From Roseomonas gilardii (GTDB lineage Bacteria > Pseudomonadota > Alphaproteobacteria > Acetobacterales > Acetobacteraceae): a stretch of DNA of 64,000 bases. The stretch spans positions 2,673,501 to 2,737,500 of the forward strand of contig NZ_CP015583.1 in NCBI RefSeq assembly GCF_001941945.1, in the 5' to 3' direction. The position numbers and the translations under genes were made by a program. The notes under the pieces were generated by a model. The model was not told the DNA's origin and did not search any database. It worked only from the letters and a program-made list of their open reading frames with translations. Shown here one piece after another: positions 36,406 to 45,601 of the stretch; the stretch's first letter is position 1, and each line of letters begins with the position of its first letter.

Positions 36406-39400
36406 CTACCGCAGCAGGGAGTTACGAGGCGCGGCCTGGGGACGGCCGCCGAGCAACGGGTTCTCCCGCCCGCTCCGCGAATTCCCCTGGGCCGAGACCT
36501 GACGGGCGCCGCCCCGGATCACCGCCGCCCGGACGGCATCTCCGGCGCGCTCGGCCATGTCCTTATCCACGTAGCCCATGGCCCTGCGGATGCTGGCCGG
36601 GCTGGCACGGCTGAGCATGTCCGCCGCCAGCTTCGGGTCCAGCATCGCCTCGCGCAGCAGGTCGCGCATCAGCATCTCCGGCTGGGCATAGACCAGCTTC
36701 TGGAGGACGCCGAAGCCTGAGCCCAGGGCCTGCGCGATCGCGTTGTTCGGGTCGATGGTCCCATTGCTCATCCGGGCGATGAAGTTGCCCGTGCTGAGGT
36801 TCTGGTAGGTGTTCGAGCCAGCCGCCTTGCCGGCTGAGGCGGGGAAGGCGGAACTCGCCATGTCGTCCGCCACCGCCCGCATCCGCGCCAGATCAGCCTC
36901 GCCGAACAGCTCCCGGGCCGCTCCGCCGTTGTCCCGGAAGAACCGCTGTGCCATCGCGGGCGACAGCCGGAACTCGCCCTGGGCGTCCAGGGTCGTGGTG
37001 GTGGCCTTGCGGAGCCATTCGTCCAGGTACGCGCGCCGCAGCCCCGCCACGGCCTGCGGATCGTTCCCGACCAGCCGCCGGAGTTCCCGGATACCGGACA
37101 CGGGGTCGCCGGACGCGAGCACACCGCGCATAGCCCGGTCAGGCTCACGGCCCAGGAAGTACCGCGCCGCCCCCGTCTCGATCTCCTTCATCGAGGCCTT
37201 GCGCAGGCCCGCCACCCGATCGACCGTCGCCGCGGCCTCGCCCACCGACGCCATGCTGCGACGCAGTTCCGGCAGTTCGGCCAGCACCGCCTCGTGCCGC
37301 TGCATCCACGCGCGCCAACGGGTGGGGTCGAGCGTGCCGTCCGGACGGGCCGCATAGTCCCGCAGCGAGGTGGCCGCATAACCCTCCAGCGCCCGGGACG
37401 CCACCGACCGGTCCCCGGCGGCCTCCAACACCTGCCGGATGTTCTCCGGGGTGGAATTCGGCCCGAAGAACACGCCCGGCACCTGACTGGCCGGCGTGAC
37501 CGGCTGCCCCATGCGGGTGTCCAGCACCCGCCGCGTGGCGCCCCGGTCATACAGCCGCCCCTGCTCGGCACGGGCCTGCTGCGCGGCCCGCCAGGCCTCG
37601 GCTTGCTCCGGGGTGAACGCGTTCTCGATCGGCGCGAACCGCTCCGGCACCTCGGCGCCGGCAGCCGGGCCGTTCTCCGGCGTCGCGTGGAGGCTGCGCA
37701 AGGTGGCGTCGGGGTCGTTGCGGACGAACTGCCCGCCCCGCGCCTCCACCTCCCGCGCCAAGTCGTCAGCCGCCGTCGCGCCAGCGCCGCGCGACGCGCG
37801 CACGTCGCCGCCCGGATAGCGAAACTCGGCTCCCCGAAGCTCCGCCTCGATGGCATCGATCAGGGCGGCGCCGGAGGTGCCGGTGGGTCCCGACATGTGC
37901 GCCGGGTTGCCCTCCAGATACCCCTCGCGGAACGCCCGCTGCGCCGCTTCGTCCAAGGACATACCCCGGTGGCTCCACAGCCCCGGCATGGTGCGGCTGG
38001 TACCGCCCATGACCGCGCCGAGGTCGCCCAGGTCATCCCGAAGACCACCGTTGGCCCGAAGCCACTGCACGAGACTGCGACCGACCGGCGCCGCCTGCGT
38101 CGGGTCGTAGAGCCCGCCTGCGTTGAGCTGCGCCGCCACGTCCGGATGCTGGGCAGCACCCTCGCGGGCCGCCTCCGCCTCGATATCCGCCAGACCACGC
38201 GGGCGGGACGGCCGGTCGAACGGCTGAGCCGCCCGCTCCGACACGTCATCGATCGCGGCGCGGATCTGGCCGGCCACCGCCTTAACGCGGGGGTCGGGAT
38301 CGCCGGCCAGCGTGCCCAGCCGGGAGCGCAGGTTCTGCATCGCCCGCCAGGACATCGTGTCGTTGGCGATGTCCTGCACGTCATCCAGGGCGCCACGCAG
38401 GGCGGCGGGCGCGGGGCCGGAGAGCGGCCCGAAATACTGCGCCTCGGCTTCCCGCGCCGCTTGCTGGATCGGCCCGAACGGCATCTGCGCGACGCCCTCG
38501 GGATCGATCGCCTCGAAGGTCCGCGAGGTGACGGCGCGGGCTTCGTCCCGCCCCTGCGACAGCGTTTCCCGGATCGCCTGCCCGGCCTCTTCCGGGCGGG
38601 TGCGGTCGGGAAGCTGGCCCAGGCGATCCCGCAGCCGGGCATCCGCGGCGCCGGCCGTCCGCTCGAACCGCGCTTCCTCCTGCGCCACGCCGGTCCTGAC
38701 AGCCTGCGCCGCGGCGGCAGCGCCGCCGGCATCCGGCTCGACCGCCGCCAACTCGGCGCGGCGGGCGGCATCCCGGCTGGCATCCCGCAGTGCGAAGGCG
38801 TCCGAGGTGGCGGGGTCCATGCCCTGCACCCCGCGCTGGAGCGCCGACAAGCCGCTATCCCGCGCCGCCTCGGCGGTGGTCGGGACACTGCCCGGCACGA
38901 TGGGGTCAGCGCCTGCCGCCACCCGCGACGGCAGGGTTTCCGGCCTGGCGCTGGAACGCAGCATCAGGTCGTTGACGATGGCCTCGCGACCGCCGCGCGT
39001 GAACGGCTGCGCCAGCGCCACCGCACCGCGCCCCGCCATCTGGGCTGCCCCTACCGCGCCGGCACCGGCTGCGCCGCCGACCAGGGCCGCCCCCATCTCC
39101 GCAGCGGGGCCGAGATCGTTCTGCCGCGCCACGTCCTGCGCCAGTCCGCCGGCCGCGCCACCGACACCCTGCGCCATGAAGCCGTCCGCCAGGGCGTTCG
39201 CCACGATGGGCGCCCGTCCGGCGGCCTGGAGCGCCATGCCGGCGCCCATCGTCGGCAGCGCCGCCACCGCGCCTCGGTTCAGACCGGAGATCGCCTGTTC
39301 CGTGGAGTTGGACGGCTCCGGCAGCCCGACAGCGGTCAAGCCGCGGCTCAGCGCCTCGGTCGGGGTCTCCGTACTGTAGCCCAGGGCACGCAGCCCTGCG

Positions 39401-39669
39401 CGCACCGGATAGCCGGCCGCATCCACGATCATTCCGGGGATGGCAGCCGCGCCCTCGATCACGTCGCGCACGCCCAGGCCGAGCCCGCGCGCCGCCTGCT
39501 GTCCGACGCTGGGTTGCGCCTGCGTCGGGGCCGGGAGCGGCTTCCAGTCCTGGCCATCCAGGATCAGTTCCGCCCCGGTCTCCGGATTGCGGGCGCGCGT
39601 CGCCGCCACCCACTCGCCGCCGTCATTCAGGCTGAGCCAGTTGCCCTTACCGTCGCTCGCGATCGGCAT
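36406..39669 (-). CDS. Large internal virion / DNA-ejection protein
   Basis: This 1087-residue protein is the largest in the prophage. Residues 1-50 (MPIASDGKGNWLSLNDGGEW...) look like a short cap; 60-230 contains Ala/Gly-rich, weakly hydrophobic stretches (GAVAALPTMGAGMALQAAG, GAALVGGAAGAGAVGAAQM) that could insert in membranes; the rest is helical and charged. Size, position between the hydrolase protein and the tailspike, and the membrane-active character fit an ejection protein such as P22 gp16/gp20. No enzymatic motif is seen. It starts on the base right after the stop of the upstream gene. Confidence 0.6.
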   Translation of the reverse strand: MPIASDGKGNWLSLNDGGEWVAATRARNPETGAELILDGQDWKPLPAPTQAQPSVGQQAARGLGLGVRDVIEGAAAIPGMIVDAAGYPVRAGLRALGYSTETPTEALSRGLTAVGLPEPSNSTEQAISGLNRGAVAALPTMGAGMALQAAGRAPIVANALADGFMAQGVGGAAGGLAQDVARQNDLGPAAEMGAALVGGAAGAGAVGAAQMAGRGAVALAQPFTRGGREAIVNDLMLRSSARPETLPSRVAAGADPIVPGSVPTTAEAARDSGLSALQRGVQGMDPATSDAFALRDASRDAARRAELAAVEPDAGGAAAAAQAVRTGVAQEEARFERTAGAADARLRDRLGQLPDRTRPEEAGQAIRETLSQGRDEARAVTSRTFEAIDPEGVAQMPFGPIQQAAREAEAQYFGPLSGPAPAALRGALDDVQDIANDTMSWRAMQNLRSRLGTLAGDPDPRVKAVAGQIRAAIDDVSERAAQPFDRPSRPRGLADIEAEAAREGAAQHPDVAAQLNAGGLYDPTQAAPVGRSLVQWLRANGGLRDDLGDLGAVMGGTSRTMPGLWSHRGMSLDEAAQRAFREGYLEGNPAHMSGPTGTSGAALIDAIEAELRGAEFRYPGGDVRASRGAGATAADDLAREVEARGGQFVRNDPDATLRSLHATPENGPAAGAEVPERFAPIENAFTPEQAEAWRAAQQARAEQGRLYDRGATRRVLDTRMGQPVTPASQVPGVFFGPNSTPENIRQVLEAAGDRSVASRALEGYAATSLRDYAARPDGTLDPTRWRAWMQRHEAVLAELPELRRSMASVGEAAATVDRVAGLRKASMKEIETGAARYFLGREPDRAMRGVLASGDPVSGIRELRRLVGNDPQAVAGLRRAYLDEWLRKATTTTLDAQGEFRLSPAMAQRFFRDNGGAARELFGEADLARMRAVADDMASSAFPASAGKAAGSNTYQNLSTGNFIARMSNGTIDPNNAIAQALGSGFGVLQKLVYAQPEMLMRDLLREAMLDPKLAADMLSRASPASIRRAMGYVDKDMAERAGDAVRAAVIRGGARQVSAQGNSRSGRENPLLGGRPQAAPRNSLLR

Positions 39670-41517
39670 TTACTGCACCACCTTGAAGCCAGGCGGCAGC
39701 GGCGGCACCCCGGAGGGCGCCGAGCCGCCACCCAGCGGATTGGGGACCGTATCGACCTTGCCGTTATTGCCGGGTTTCCCGGCATTTGCCGGCGCGGCGT
39801 CGTTCGGGCCGTGCAGGTCGCCGAGGCTGAACCCGGTGGCCTGCTCGATGGCCTCCTTGCCGTAGCCGTCCGCCACAAGGCTGCGCGCCCGGCGGCCCAG
39901 GGCACCACGCACGATTTCACCCTGACGTTGGAGGTTCTTGCGGATCGCCTCCGGGCTCATGCCAGGATTGATGTCCGCCTTCTCGAACTCGGCCGCCTCG
40001 GTCGCGGTCAGCGCCGCACCGAACAACTGGTTCCGGACCTGGTTCTTGAGGCTCTGGTAGCCGGACCACCAGTCTGCGCGGGGGCTTTCGCCCGGCGTGT
40101 TCCGAGCGATGGCGTTCGCCATGTCGCCCAGGGCGCCCATCCGGTAGCCGCCGAAGTCGTTCTGGAAGGAACTGCCCAGCCTCTCCAGTTCACTCAGCCG
40201 GCCGCTGTCACCAACCAGGGTGTTGCGAGTTCCGTCCGCCAGCGGGCGCGCGGGCTTTGCGGCCCCCCGCGCCTCCGCCCCCCGCTGCTGCACGGCCGGA
40301 TCAGCCGGACCACCGGGGATCACCTCCAGCGACGCGCCGTCCTGGCCCCAGCGATACCCTGGGGGCACCCGGGCATCGCGGGCCGCCTGCGTCTGCTGCG
40401 CCTGCCACGCCCGGCGATCTGCCGTTTGCTGCGCCTGCCACTGGCGCTGGTTGTCTGCTGCCTCCTGCCGCTCCCGCGCCCGATCGATCGCCTCGGCCTG
40501 GCGCTCAAGGGAGCCGGCCGCGCCATCGGCGCCGGCCGCGCGGAGCTGTCCCGCCCGGGCACGAAGCGCGTTCGGGTCGGGCGCCGTGGGGCGCGCAACC
40601 GGCGCCGCGTCGTTGCCGGCGGGTGCCGTCGTGCCGATGGGCGTGTCCATATCCCGGCCCGAGACCGGGGTAGCCATGCCGCCCTGCTGCGCCGCACCGG
40701 CAACCGCACCGGGAGCGGGTGCCGGCAGCCGGTAGAAGCGGTGGCGCCCGATATCCTGTCCCTCCCCCTGCGCCCAGGATGGCGCCGGACGGCCCAGGGC
40801 CGCCTGCGCGGACGGACTGTAGAAGTGGGTCGCGCCGTTGGTCGGGTCGGGCGCCTGGCCGTTCAGCACCGGCCGGACGTTCGCCAGGATCGCCTGGTAC
40901 TCCGGGGAGCGCGGGTCCAGAGCCTCAAGCTTGGCACGCGTCTGCGGGTTGTTCCAGGGCTCGAACTGGTTCGGCGCGAAGATCACACCGGCCGGGTCGC
41001 CACCGCCGGCCCGGTTCCGGATCACCGCCGCCACCGCCTGCTGTCCGGCCGGGTCCTCGCCGCGCGCCTCGCCCCACACCGTCCGCACGATCTGGTCGGT
41101 GCCGGCATCCACCCCTTCCGGCAGGTTCGCCGCCACGAAGGGCTTCCCGCCCGTCGCCGGCACAGCGGAACTGGCGGCAGGCGCCGAGCCCGGCATCCCA
41201 GGCAGCGGCTGCGACAGGATTTCCTGCTGCATCCGGAGCTTCCGGGCCTCCTGCTCGCGCTGCGCCTGGAGGGACCACGCGTTGCCCAGAGAGGCCGCCG
41301 CCAGCGGGTTGATCGCCGCAAGCTGCCCCAGGGCCGTCTTGTCCTGCTGCGCCAGCGCGGGGCCGAGGGCGCGGATCGCCTCATGGTCCGCCTGATCCTG
41401 CTGGGACTTCTGGATCAGGAGCTGGTTCCGGCGCTCCGCCGAGGCTGCGGCGTCGATCTTCGAGAGGTCGAACAGCACGTTCGGCGCCGGGCTGGCGATC
41501 GTTCCGAAGGTAGCCAT
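39670..41517 (-). CDS. Virion protein with SleB-type cell-wall hydrolase domain
   Basis: This 615-residue protein combines helical virion segments with a hydrolase_2 (SleB/CwlJ) domain at about 142-250: RTVWGEARGEDPAGQQAVAAVIRNR, with Glu150 as the likely catalytic acid, then THFYSPSAQ and GRHRFYR. The middle is Ala/Gln-rich coiled coil (WQAQQTADRRAWQAQQTQAA). Position next to the large ejection protein suggests it is an internal virion protein that opens peptidoglycan during DNA entry. Confidence 0.72.
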   Translation of the reverse strand: MATFGTIASPAPNVLFDLSKIDAAASAERRNQLLIQKSQQDQADHEAIRALGPALAQQDKTALGQLAAINPLAAASLGNAWSLQAQREQEARKLRMQQEILSQPLPGMPGSAPAASSAVPATGGKPFVAANLPEGVDAGTDQIVRTVWGEARGEDPAGQQAVAAVIRNRAGGGDPAGVIFAPNQFEPWNNPQTRAKLEALDPRSPEYQAILANVRPVLNGQAPDPTNGATHFYSPSAQAALGRPAPSWAQGEGQDIGRHRFYRLPAPAPGAVAGAAQQGGMATPVSGRDMDTPIGTTAPAGNDAAPVARPTAPDPNALRARAGQLRAAGADGAAGSLERQAEAIDRARERQEAADNQRQWQAQQTADRRAWQAQQTQAARDARVPPGYRWGQDGASLEVIPGGPADPAVQQRGAEARGAAKPARPLADGTRNTLVGDSGRLSELERLGSSFQNDFGGYRMGALGDMANAIARNTPGESPRADWWSGYQSLKNQVRNQLFGAALTATEAAEFEKADINPGMSPEAIRKNLQRQGEIVRGALGRRARSLVADGYGKEAIEQATGFSLGDLHGPNDAAPANAGKPGNNGKVDTVPNPLGGGSAPSGVPPLPPGFKVVQ

Positions 41518-41568
41518 GAACGGTCCTTGTGCGATATGGTCCCCACACCCTGAGGTTGAGGAACATCC

Positions 41569-42054
41569 ATGCGGAGACTAGCGTTGGTGGTCTGTTTGGC
41601 GGCGGCGGGATGTGCCAACCCGGCTCAGCAGCGCGCCCAGGACACAGCGGCGACCTTCGATACTGTGCGGGCTGGCTGTGCCGAACGATTTCCTCAGAAG
41701 CTCGGCAACTACCTGTCGAAGGCCAGATGTGAAGCTGACGCGCAGATGGCGGCTATGACGGCGAATGGCTTCCCGGCTGATCTGGCCAGCCTGTTCATCG
41801 CGAAGCGAGCCAGCATCGCCGGTTCGATAGACAGAGGCGCCATATCACCCGAGGAAGGCGATCTACAGATTGCTCAGGTGAGAACCGAGATCATCGACCG
41901 GCAGCAGGCCCGGAGGAATGCCGCGCTCTCGGCGCTGGCCATGGAACCGCCGCCGATGATGCAAGCCCCAACCTATCGCCCGATCCCAACGCCAACCATC
42001 ACCAACTGCAATCCGACCTTCGGAGGCGGAGTATCCTGCACGACAACGCGCTAG
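41569..42054 (+). CDS. Prophage lipoprotein (probable moron)
   Basis: This 161-residue protein is on the strand opposite to all surrounding late genes. It has a lipoprotein signal: MRRLALVVCLAAAGC, with Cys15 the lipidated residue. The mature part is helical and ends in TNCNPTFGGGVSCTTTR, a C-terminal motif seen in many small proteobacterial envelope proteins. GAGGA precedes the ATG, and 51 bases upstream (41518-41568) could hold its own promoter. It overlaps the stop of the convergent gene by 4 bases. Together these suggest a gene expressed from the lysogen that changes the host surface. Confidence 0.7.
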   Translation: MRRLALVVCLAAAGCANPAQQRAQDTAATFDTVRAGCAERFPQKLGNYLSKARCEADAQMAAMTANGFPADLASLFIAKRASIAGSIDRGAISPEEGDLQIAQVRTEIIDRQQARRNAALSALAMEPPPMMQAPTYRPIPTPTITNCNPTFGGGVSCTTTR

Positions 42055-42695
42055 TAGATGCCCTGCCCGGTCAGCCTGTTGGACTGCTGCACTGCCGGTG
42101 ACGTGGGCTGATACGCGCTCGTGCGCTGCATGTAGGCGTAGTTGTTCAGGGCATTGTTCACGCTGCTGCTGATGCCGGACGCGGTGTTGCTGGCGATGTT
42201 CGCGTCAGCCGTCGCCGCGCTGGTGGCCGTCTGGGCAGCGTTGTTGCTCACGCCCGCCGCGGCGCTGCCGGCCGACAGGCCCATGTTCGCCAGGCTGTTC
42301 AGCCGGTTGTAGTAGGTGCTGAAATCCTGGGCGGCGAGGTTGTTGCCCAGCGTCTGCTCGGCCTTGAGCGTCGCCCCGGAGCGCAGCATACCCTTCGCCG
42401 CGGCGCCGGCATCGACCGCACGAAGCCCCTGGTCCAACTGGTACTGGTAGCTCGGGGACTGCTGGAAATTCGCCATGGCGGCATCGGCCGCCTCCTGCCC
42501 GTTCAGCCCGAGCAGATCCTGCGTAGGTGACAGGGCGTTCTGCCCGGCCGTCATGTACGGCAGCAGATCCTGCCGGCTCTGCTCGTACTGCGCCTGAGCC
42601 TGCTGGTTCGCCTGACTGACGGACTTCGAGGACTTGTTCGCGGCGTACATCGTGGCACCAGCCCCGACCACGGCCGCAGCGGCTGCGAATGGCAT
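42051..42695 (-). CDS. Phage structural/DNA-transfer protein
   Basis: This 214-residue protein is Ala/Asn/Gln-rich. It starts with a hydrophobic glycine-rich segment (FAAAAAVVGAGATMYAA) and contains FQQSPSYQYQLDQGLRAVDAGAAAKGM, a motif I associate with ejection or neck proteins of podovirus-like phages. The C-terminus is helical (ADANIASNTASGISSSVNNALNNY). Position before the hydrolase and large ejection proteins fits P22 gp7/gp14-like internal proteins. The assignment is by pattern and context. Confidence 0.55.
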   Translation of the reverse strand: MPFAAAAAVVGAGATMYAANKSSKSVSQANQQAQAQYEQSRQDLLPYMTAGQNALSPTQDLLGLNGQEAADAAMANFQQSPSYQYQLDQGLRAVDAGAAAKGMLRSGATLKAEQTLGNNLAAQDFSTYYNRLNSLANMGLSAGSAAAGVSNNAAQTATSAATADANIASNTASGISSSVNNALNNYAYMQRTSAYQPTSPAVQQSNRLTGQGIY

Positions 42696-42698
42696 GGC

Positions 42699-43076
42699 TC
42701 AGCCCTCCAGCATGAGGTGGTGTTCCTCATGGATATCGGCCGCCTCGCCATGGGCGGCGTTGTGGATGCACAGGATCAGCGTGTCCGCCTCCAGCACCTC
42801 GAAAGCGTGCTTCACCCGGGCGGGGACACGCACGGCAGCCGGGGCACGGATGACGCCCATGTCCTGACCGTCCTGCCAGACGCGGACCGCGCCACGCGCG
42901 ACGAACGACTGGTGGGGGTACGTGTGGGCATGCTGCGGCACCAGCATGCCGGCATCCGGCATGCGCCAGGGCTTCACCCACACGTCGCCATACAGGGTCG
43001 CCTCGCCTTCCTCAGGCTGGTTCACCGCGCGAACCAGGGGCGGCGTGCAGGCGCCGCAGTTGCCGGAACAGGTCAT
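42699..43076 (-). CDS. Cupin-like protein in phage structural cluster
   Basis: This 125-residue protein has a small beta-barrel cupin pattern: PQHAHTYPHQSFVARGAVRVWQ, with His49, His51 and His55, and a second motif region RVPARVKHAFEVLEADTL with His90. These could bind a metal. The N-terminal CSGNCGACTPP has three cysteines. It overlaps the 2-oxoglutarate oxygenase gene by 4 bases, so they are co-translated. Its enzyme activity, if any, is unknown. Confidence 0.65.
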   Translation of the reverse strand: MTCSGNCGACTPPLVRAVNQPEEGEATLYGDVWVKPWRMPDAGMLVPQHAHTYPHQSFVARGAVRVWQDGQDMGVIRAPAAVRVPARVKHAFEVLEADTLILCIHNAAHGEAADIHEEHHLMLEG

Positions 43077-43636
43077 GCGTCGGCACTCCGGATGGAGATG
43101 ATCAGGTTCAGCCGCTCGGTCTCCCCGCCGTTGTGGACGGAGTGCGGCACCAGGTTGTCGAACTGCCAGATCTCGCCGGGCTGCATGACCACCGTCTCGT
43201 CCAGCGTGACGTTCAGGCATTGGTCGTTCGCCCGGAGCGGGACGTAGAATTTCCGCGTGTAGTAGCGGGCGCTCCACGCCGCGCCATCGGTGTGCGTCCC
43301 GACCTCGCCGCCCGGCGGAATGCGGCTGATCAGGCATCCGCCCAGTTCCACGCCGCGGCAGAAGTGCATCAGCGTATGGGCGACCTCGTGCAACGCCGGC
43401 AGCCGGTCCCAGGCCGGATAGAACACCATGCGCGGCCCTTCGGCCAGGAAGTCCTCCGGCTGGCGCAGCACCTCCTGCGGAAAATACCGCAACCAGACAT
43501 CGGACGTACCGGCCATCGGGCCATCAGCCACCAACGTCCGGGCGCGGTGCGCATCCCACAGGTCCGGCTGGGCATCCAGCTCGGCGAGGATCGGCGCCAC
43601 GTCCAGCCCCTCGAACACACGGTCGAAGTACTTCAC
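43073..43636 (-). CDS. Aspartyl/asparaginyl beta-hydroxylase-like 2-oxoglutarate oxygenase
   Basis: This 187-residue protein matches the Asp/Asn beta-hydroxylase fold, an Fe(II)/2-oxoglutarate oxygenase. Iron ligands would be His115 and Asp117 (GTHTDGAAWS) and His165 (NLVPHSVHNGG); Arg175 (ETERLNLII) would bind 2-oxoglutarate. The GTG start overlaps the preceding 56-residue gene by 4 bases. It is placed between the gp10-like stabilisation gene and the ejection genes, so it may modify a virion or host protein side chain. Target unknown. Confidence 0.82.
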   Translation of the reverse strand: MKYFDRVFEGLDVAPILAELDAQPDLWDAHRARTLVADGPMAGTSDVWLRYFPQEVLRQPEDFLAEGPRMVFYPAWDRLPALHEVAHTLMHFCRGVELGGCLISRIPPGGEVGTHTDGAAWSARYYTRKFYVPLRANDQCLNVTLDETVVMQPGEIWQFDNLVPHSVHNGGETERLNLIISIRSADA

Positions 43637-43803
43637 GACCCAGCCTCCAGCGTGGCGATCCGCTTCCGGGCATCGTCCAGGTCGCGCTTCAACTGCTGGA
43701 GGAACTGTAGCCAGGCCGGCGTCATGATCTGGTCGCCGTTCCCGTCCGGCCGCGTGACCGGCTCAGGCGCCGGCAGGCCGGGCTGCGCCCGCACATTGGC
43801 CAT
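43633..43803 (-). CDS. Small phage protein (56 aa)
   Basis: A 56-residue gene fills the space between two overlapping genes: its ATG (43803) overlaps the stop of the gp10-like gene by 1 base, and its TGA overlaps the GTG of the oxygenase by 4. The sequence has an N-terminal Pro-rich part and a C-terminal amphipathic coiled coil (TPAWLQFLQQLKRDLDDARK). The TPAWLQFLQQL pattern is common in small phage head/tail accessory proteins. The exact coupling on both sides supports that it is translated. Confidence 0.7.
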   Translation of the reverse strand: MANVRAQPGLPAPEPVTRPDGNGDQIMTPAWLQFLQQLKRDLDDARKRIATLEAGS

Positions 43804-45188
43804 CAGCTATCCCCCGTCTCGATCTCGGCCGTGGCGCCGTACAGCGTCAGAAGCCCGGTAGCCCGGAGGCGGATGACGCGCTGGCGGTAGGAGCCCAGCC
43901 GGTTGAACGTCGCCCGCTTCTGGCTGGTCGTGGCCGTCCGCAGAGGGCCGAAGGTCTGGCCGCCATCGTCGCTGTAATCCATCAGCAGGCTACCCGGCGT
44001 ATGCAGCGTCGCCAGTTCCGCCTCGACCTCCAGCCGCGGCATGAAGCAACGCGGGCCATGGGCCGTCAGAGTGGGCAGGGTCGCCTCCCGGTACAACGGA
44101 ATGCCGTTGTCGCTCGGCGCCTCGCTGTCCAGCACATGCAGGTGCGCCGTCTCGCTGTCACCCAGGAGGAAGCGGTCCCGCTCGCCAGCCGCGCTGACAC
44201 GCCACCGGTTCGTCCCATCGGAGGACGAGGCCCGCTCATGCCAGAGCTGCGTGGCGCAGTCGTAGACGATCGTTCGCGGGGTCAGGGTCGCGATGTCCAG
44301 GGTGATGGCGACGAAGGTATGCCCCTCGTGCTTGAAGGCGACGGTGATGTTGTCGTTGCTGAGCTGGTACGGCTTGATGATCCGCTCGATGGCGAAGGTG
44401 CTGACCCGCACGGCCTGATAGCCCTGCGAGCGGTACACCACCCCGTCCTTGCCCAGCCACCAGACGCTGTTGTCGATCGTCGCGACCGAGCGCGGCGACA
44501 CGGTTCCAGGCGTCAGGACGCCGCCGCTGACCGGGCGGAACGGGAAATCGCTGTCGCCGGAGTTGTACCAGACTTCCAGGGCGCCCTCGCCGGCCAGCCA
44601 GAGTTGCCGGTTGTGCGTGATCCCGCGCCGGACCACGTTGGGCACGCCGTCCGAGTAGGCGAAATCCAGCGGATCGACGGCCTCGGCATCGAACAGCGCG
44701 GACACGAAGAACTGCGAGGTCGCCTCGATGCTGGTGAAGACGAAGTACCCGTCCAGATAGGTCACGGAGCTGGCGCCCTGCCAGTCGTCACCCGAGATCT
44801 GCCGAAACTCCGTGCCGGCGTGGTTGAACGCATAGGCGTCCGGGCCGGTGCAGACGCAGCCGTTCACCGGCCCCACCGCGATCGTGGCCATGCCGGTGGC
44901 GCCGACGAAACCCATGAAGCTCGGCGCCTCGTCCTGGTCCGGCGGCATGCGCCAAAGCTCGTTGCCGGACACGATGTACACGCGGCCCGGCAGGTCGGCA
45001 TTCATCGCCCGGATCGGGCCTGGGCCAATCGTGTAGGTGGCGACCAGCCCAGGGGCGGATCGCACCACGAAGGGCTGAGAGGCGTCGTCCGGTAGCGTCT
45101 CGGCATACATGTTGCATAGGCGCTGCGCCGAAAACGGGCCTGGCCCCGTGTAGGTATTCCGCGCGAACGGCAGGCGGGTCAGGCTCAT
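43803..45188 (-). CDS. P22 gp10-like packaged-DNA stabilisation protein (tail hub)
   Basis: This 461-residue beta-rich protein resembles P22 gp10, which plugs the portal after gp4 and holds the packaged DNA. Recognisable parts are PFARNTYTGPGPFSAQRLCNMYAE at the N-terminus, DGYFVFTSIEATSQFFVSALFDA, and the blade-like repeats with WWLGKDGVVYRSQGYQAVRVSTFAIE. Length is close to the family (472 in P22). It lies after the gp4-like gene as in P22. Confidence 0.85.
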   Translation of the reverse strand: MSLTRLPFARNTYTGPGPFSAQRLCNMYAETLPDDASQPFVVRSAPGLVATYTIGPGPIRAMNADLPGRVYIVSGNELWRMPPDQDEAPSFMGFVGATGMATIAVGPVNGCVCTGPDAYAFNHAGTEFRQISGDDWQGASSVTYLDGYFVFTSIEATSQFFVSALFDAEAVDPLDFAYSDGVPNVVRRGITHNRQLWLAGEGALEVWYNSGDSDFPFRPVSGGVLTPGTVSPRSVATIDNSVWWLGKDGVVYRSQGYQAVRVSTFAIERIIKPYQLSNDNITVAFKHEGHTFVAITLDIATLTPRTIVYDCATQLWHERASSSDGTNRWRVSAAGERDRFLLGDSETAHLHVLDSEAPSDNGIPLYREATLPTLTAHGPRCFMPRLEVEAELATLHTPGSLLMDYSDDGGQTFGPLRTATTSQKRATFNRLGSYRQRVIRLRATGLLTLYGATAEIETGDS

Positions 45189-45601
45189 GGGCTCACCAGC
45201 GGATCGGCGGACACCTGGAGCACGCCCCAGGCCAGGCGCTGGCTGGTCGCCTCCTGGCCCAGCGTGACGGCCCAGCCGTAGCGGCCGATCTCGTCCGGAG
45301 TGATCGTGAAGTTGATCCGCCCCGGCACGCTCGGCACCAGCACGCCGTCGATCGCCTGGAGCAGGGATGCATTGTACAGGCTCAGCCCATAATCGCGGAA
45401 CTGCACCGGCCGGTAGAGGAGGAAGCGCGGCGTCCGCACGTCCGATCCGCCCAGCGCCACGGGCGCAGCAGAGGGCGTGTCGTCGGTCACCACCGTGACC
45501 GCGAGCAACAGCCCTTCCCCCGCCGGCATGGACAGGAAGCGCCGCGGCACCACCGATGGGGAACGGCGCGCCAGGGGCATGGTCATGAAGATGCCGGGCA
45601 T
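45185..45601 (-). CDS. Phage structural protein of unknown role (138 aa)
   Basis: A 138-residue beta-strand-rich protein without signal or membrane segment, for example GLLLAVTVVTDDTPSAAPV, RINFTITPDEIGRYGWAVTLG, RLAWGVLQVSADPLVSP. The ATG overlaps the stop of the gp4-like gene by 1 base and its stop overlaps the gp10-like start by 4. A neck or head-completion role is inferred from position only. Confidence 0.6.
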   Translation of the reverse strand: MPGIFMTMPLARRSPSVVPRRFLSMPAGEGLLLAVTVVTDDTPSAAPVALGGSDVRTPRFLLYRPVQFRDYGLSLYNASLLQAIDGVLVPSVPGRINFTITPDEIGRYGWAVTLGQEATSQRLAWGVLQVSADPLVSP

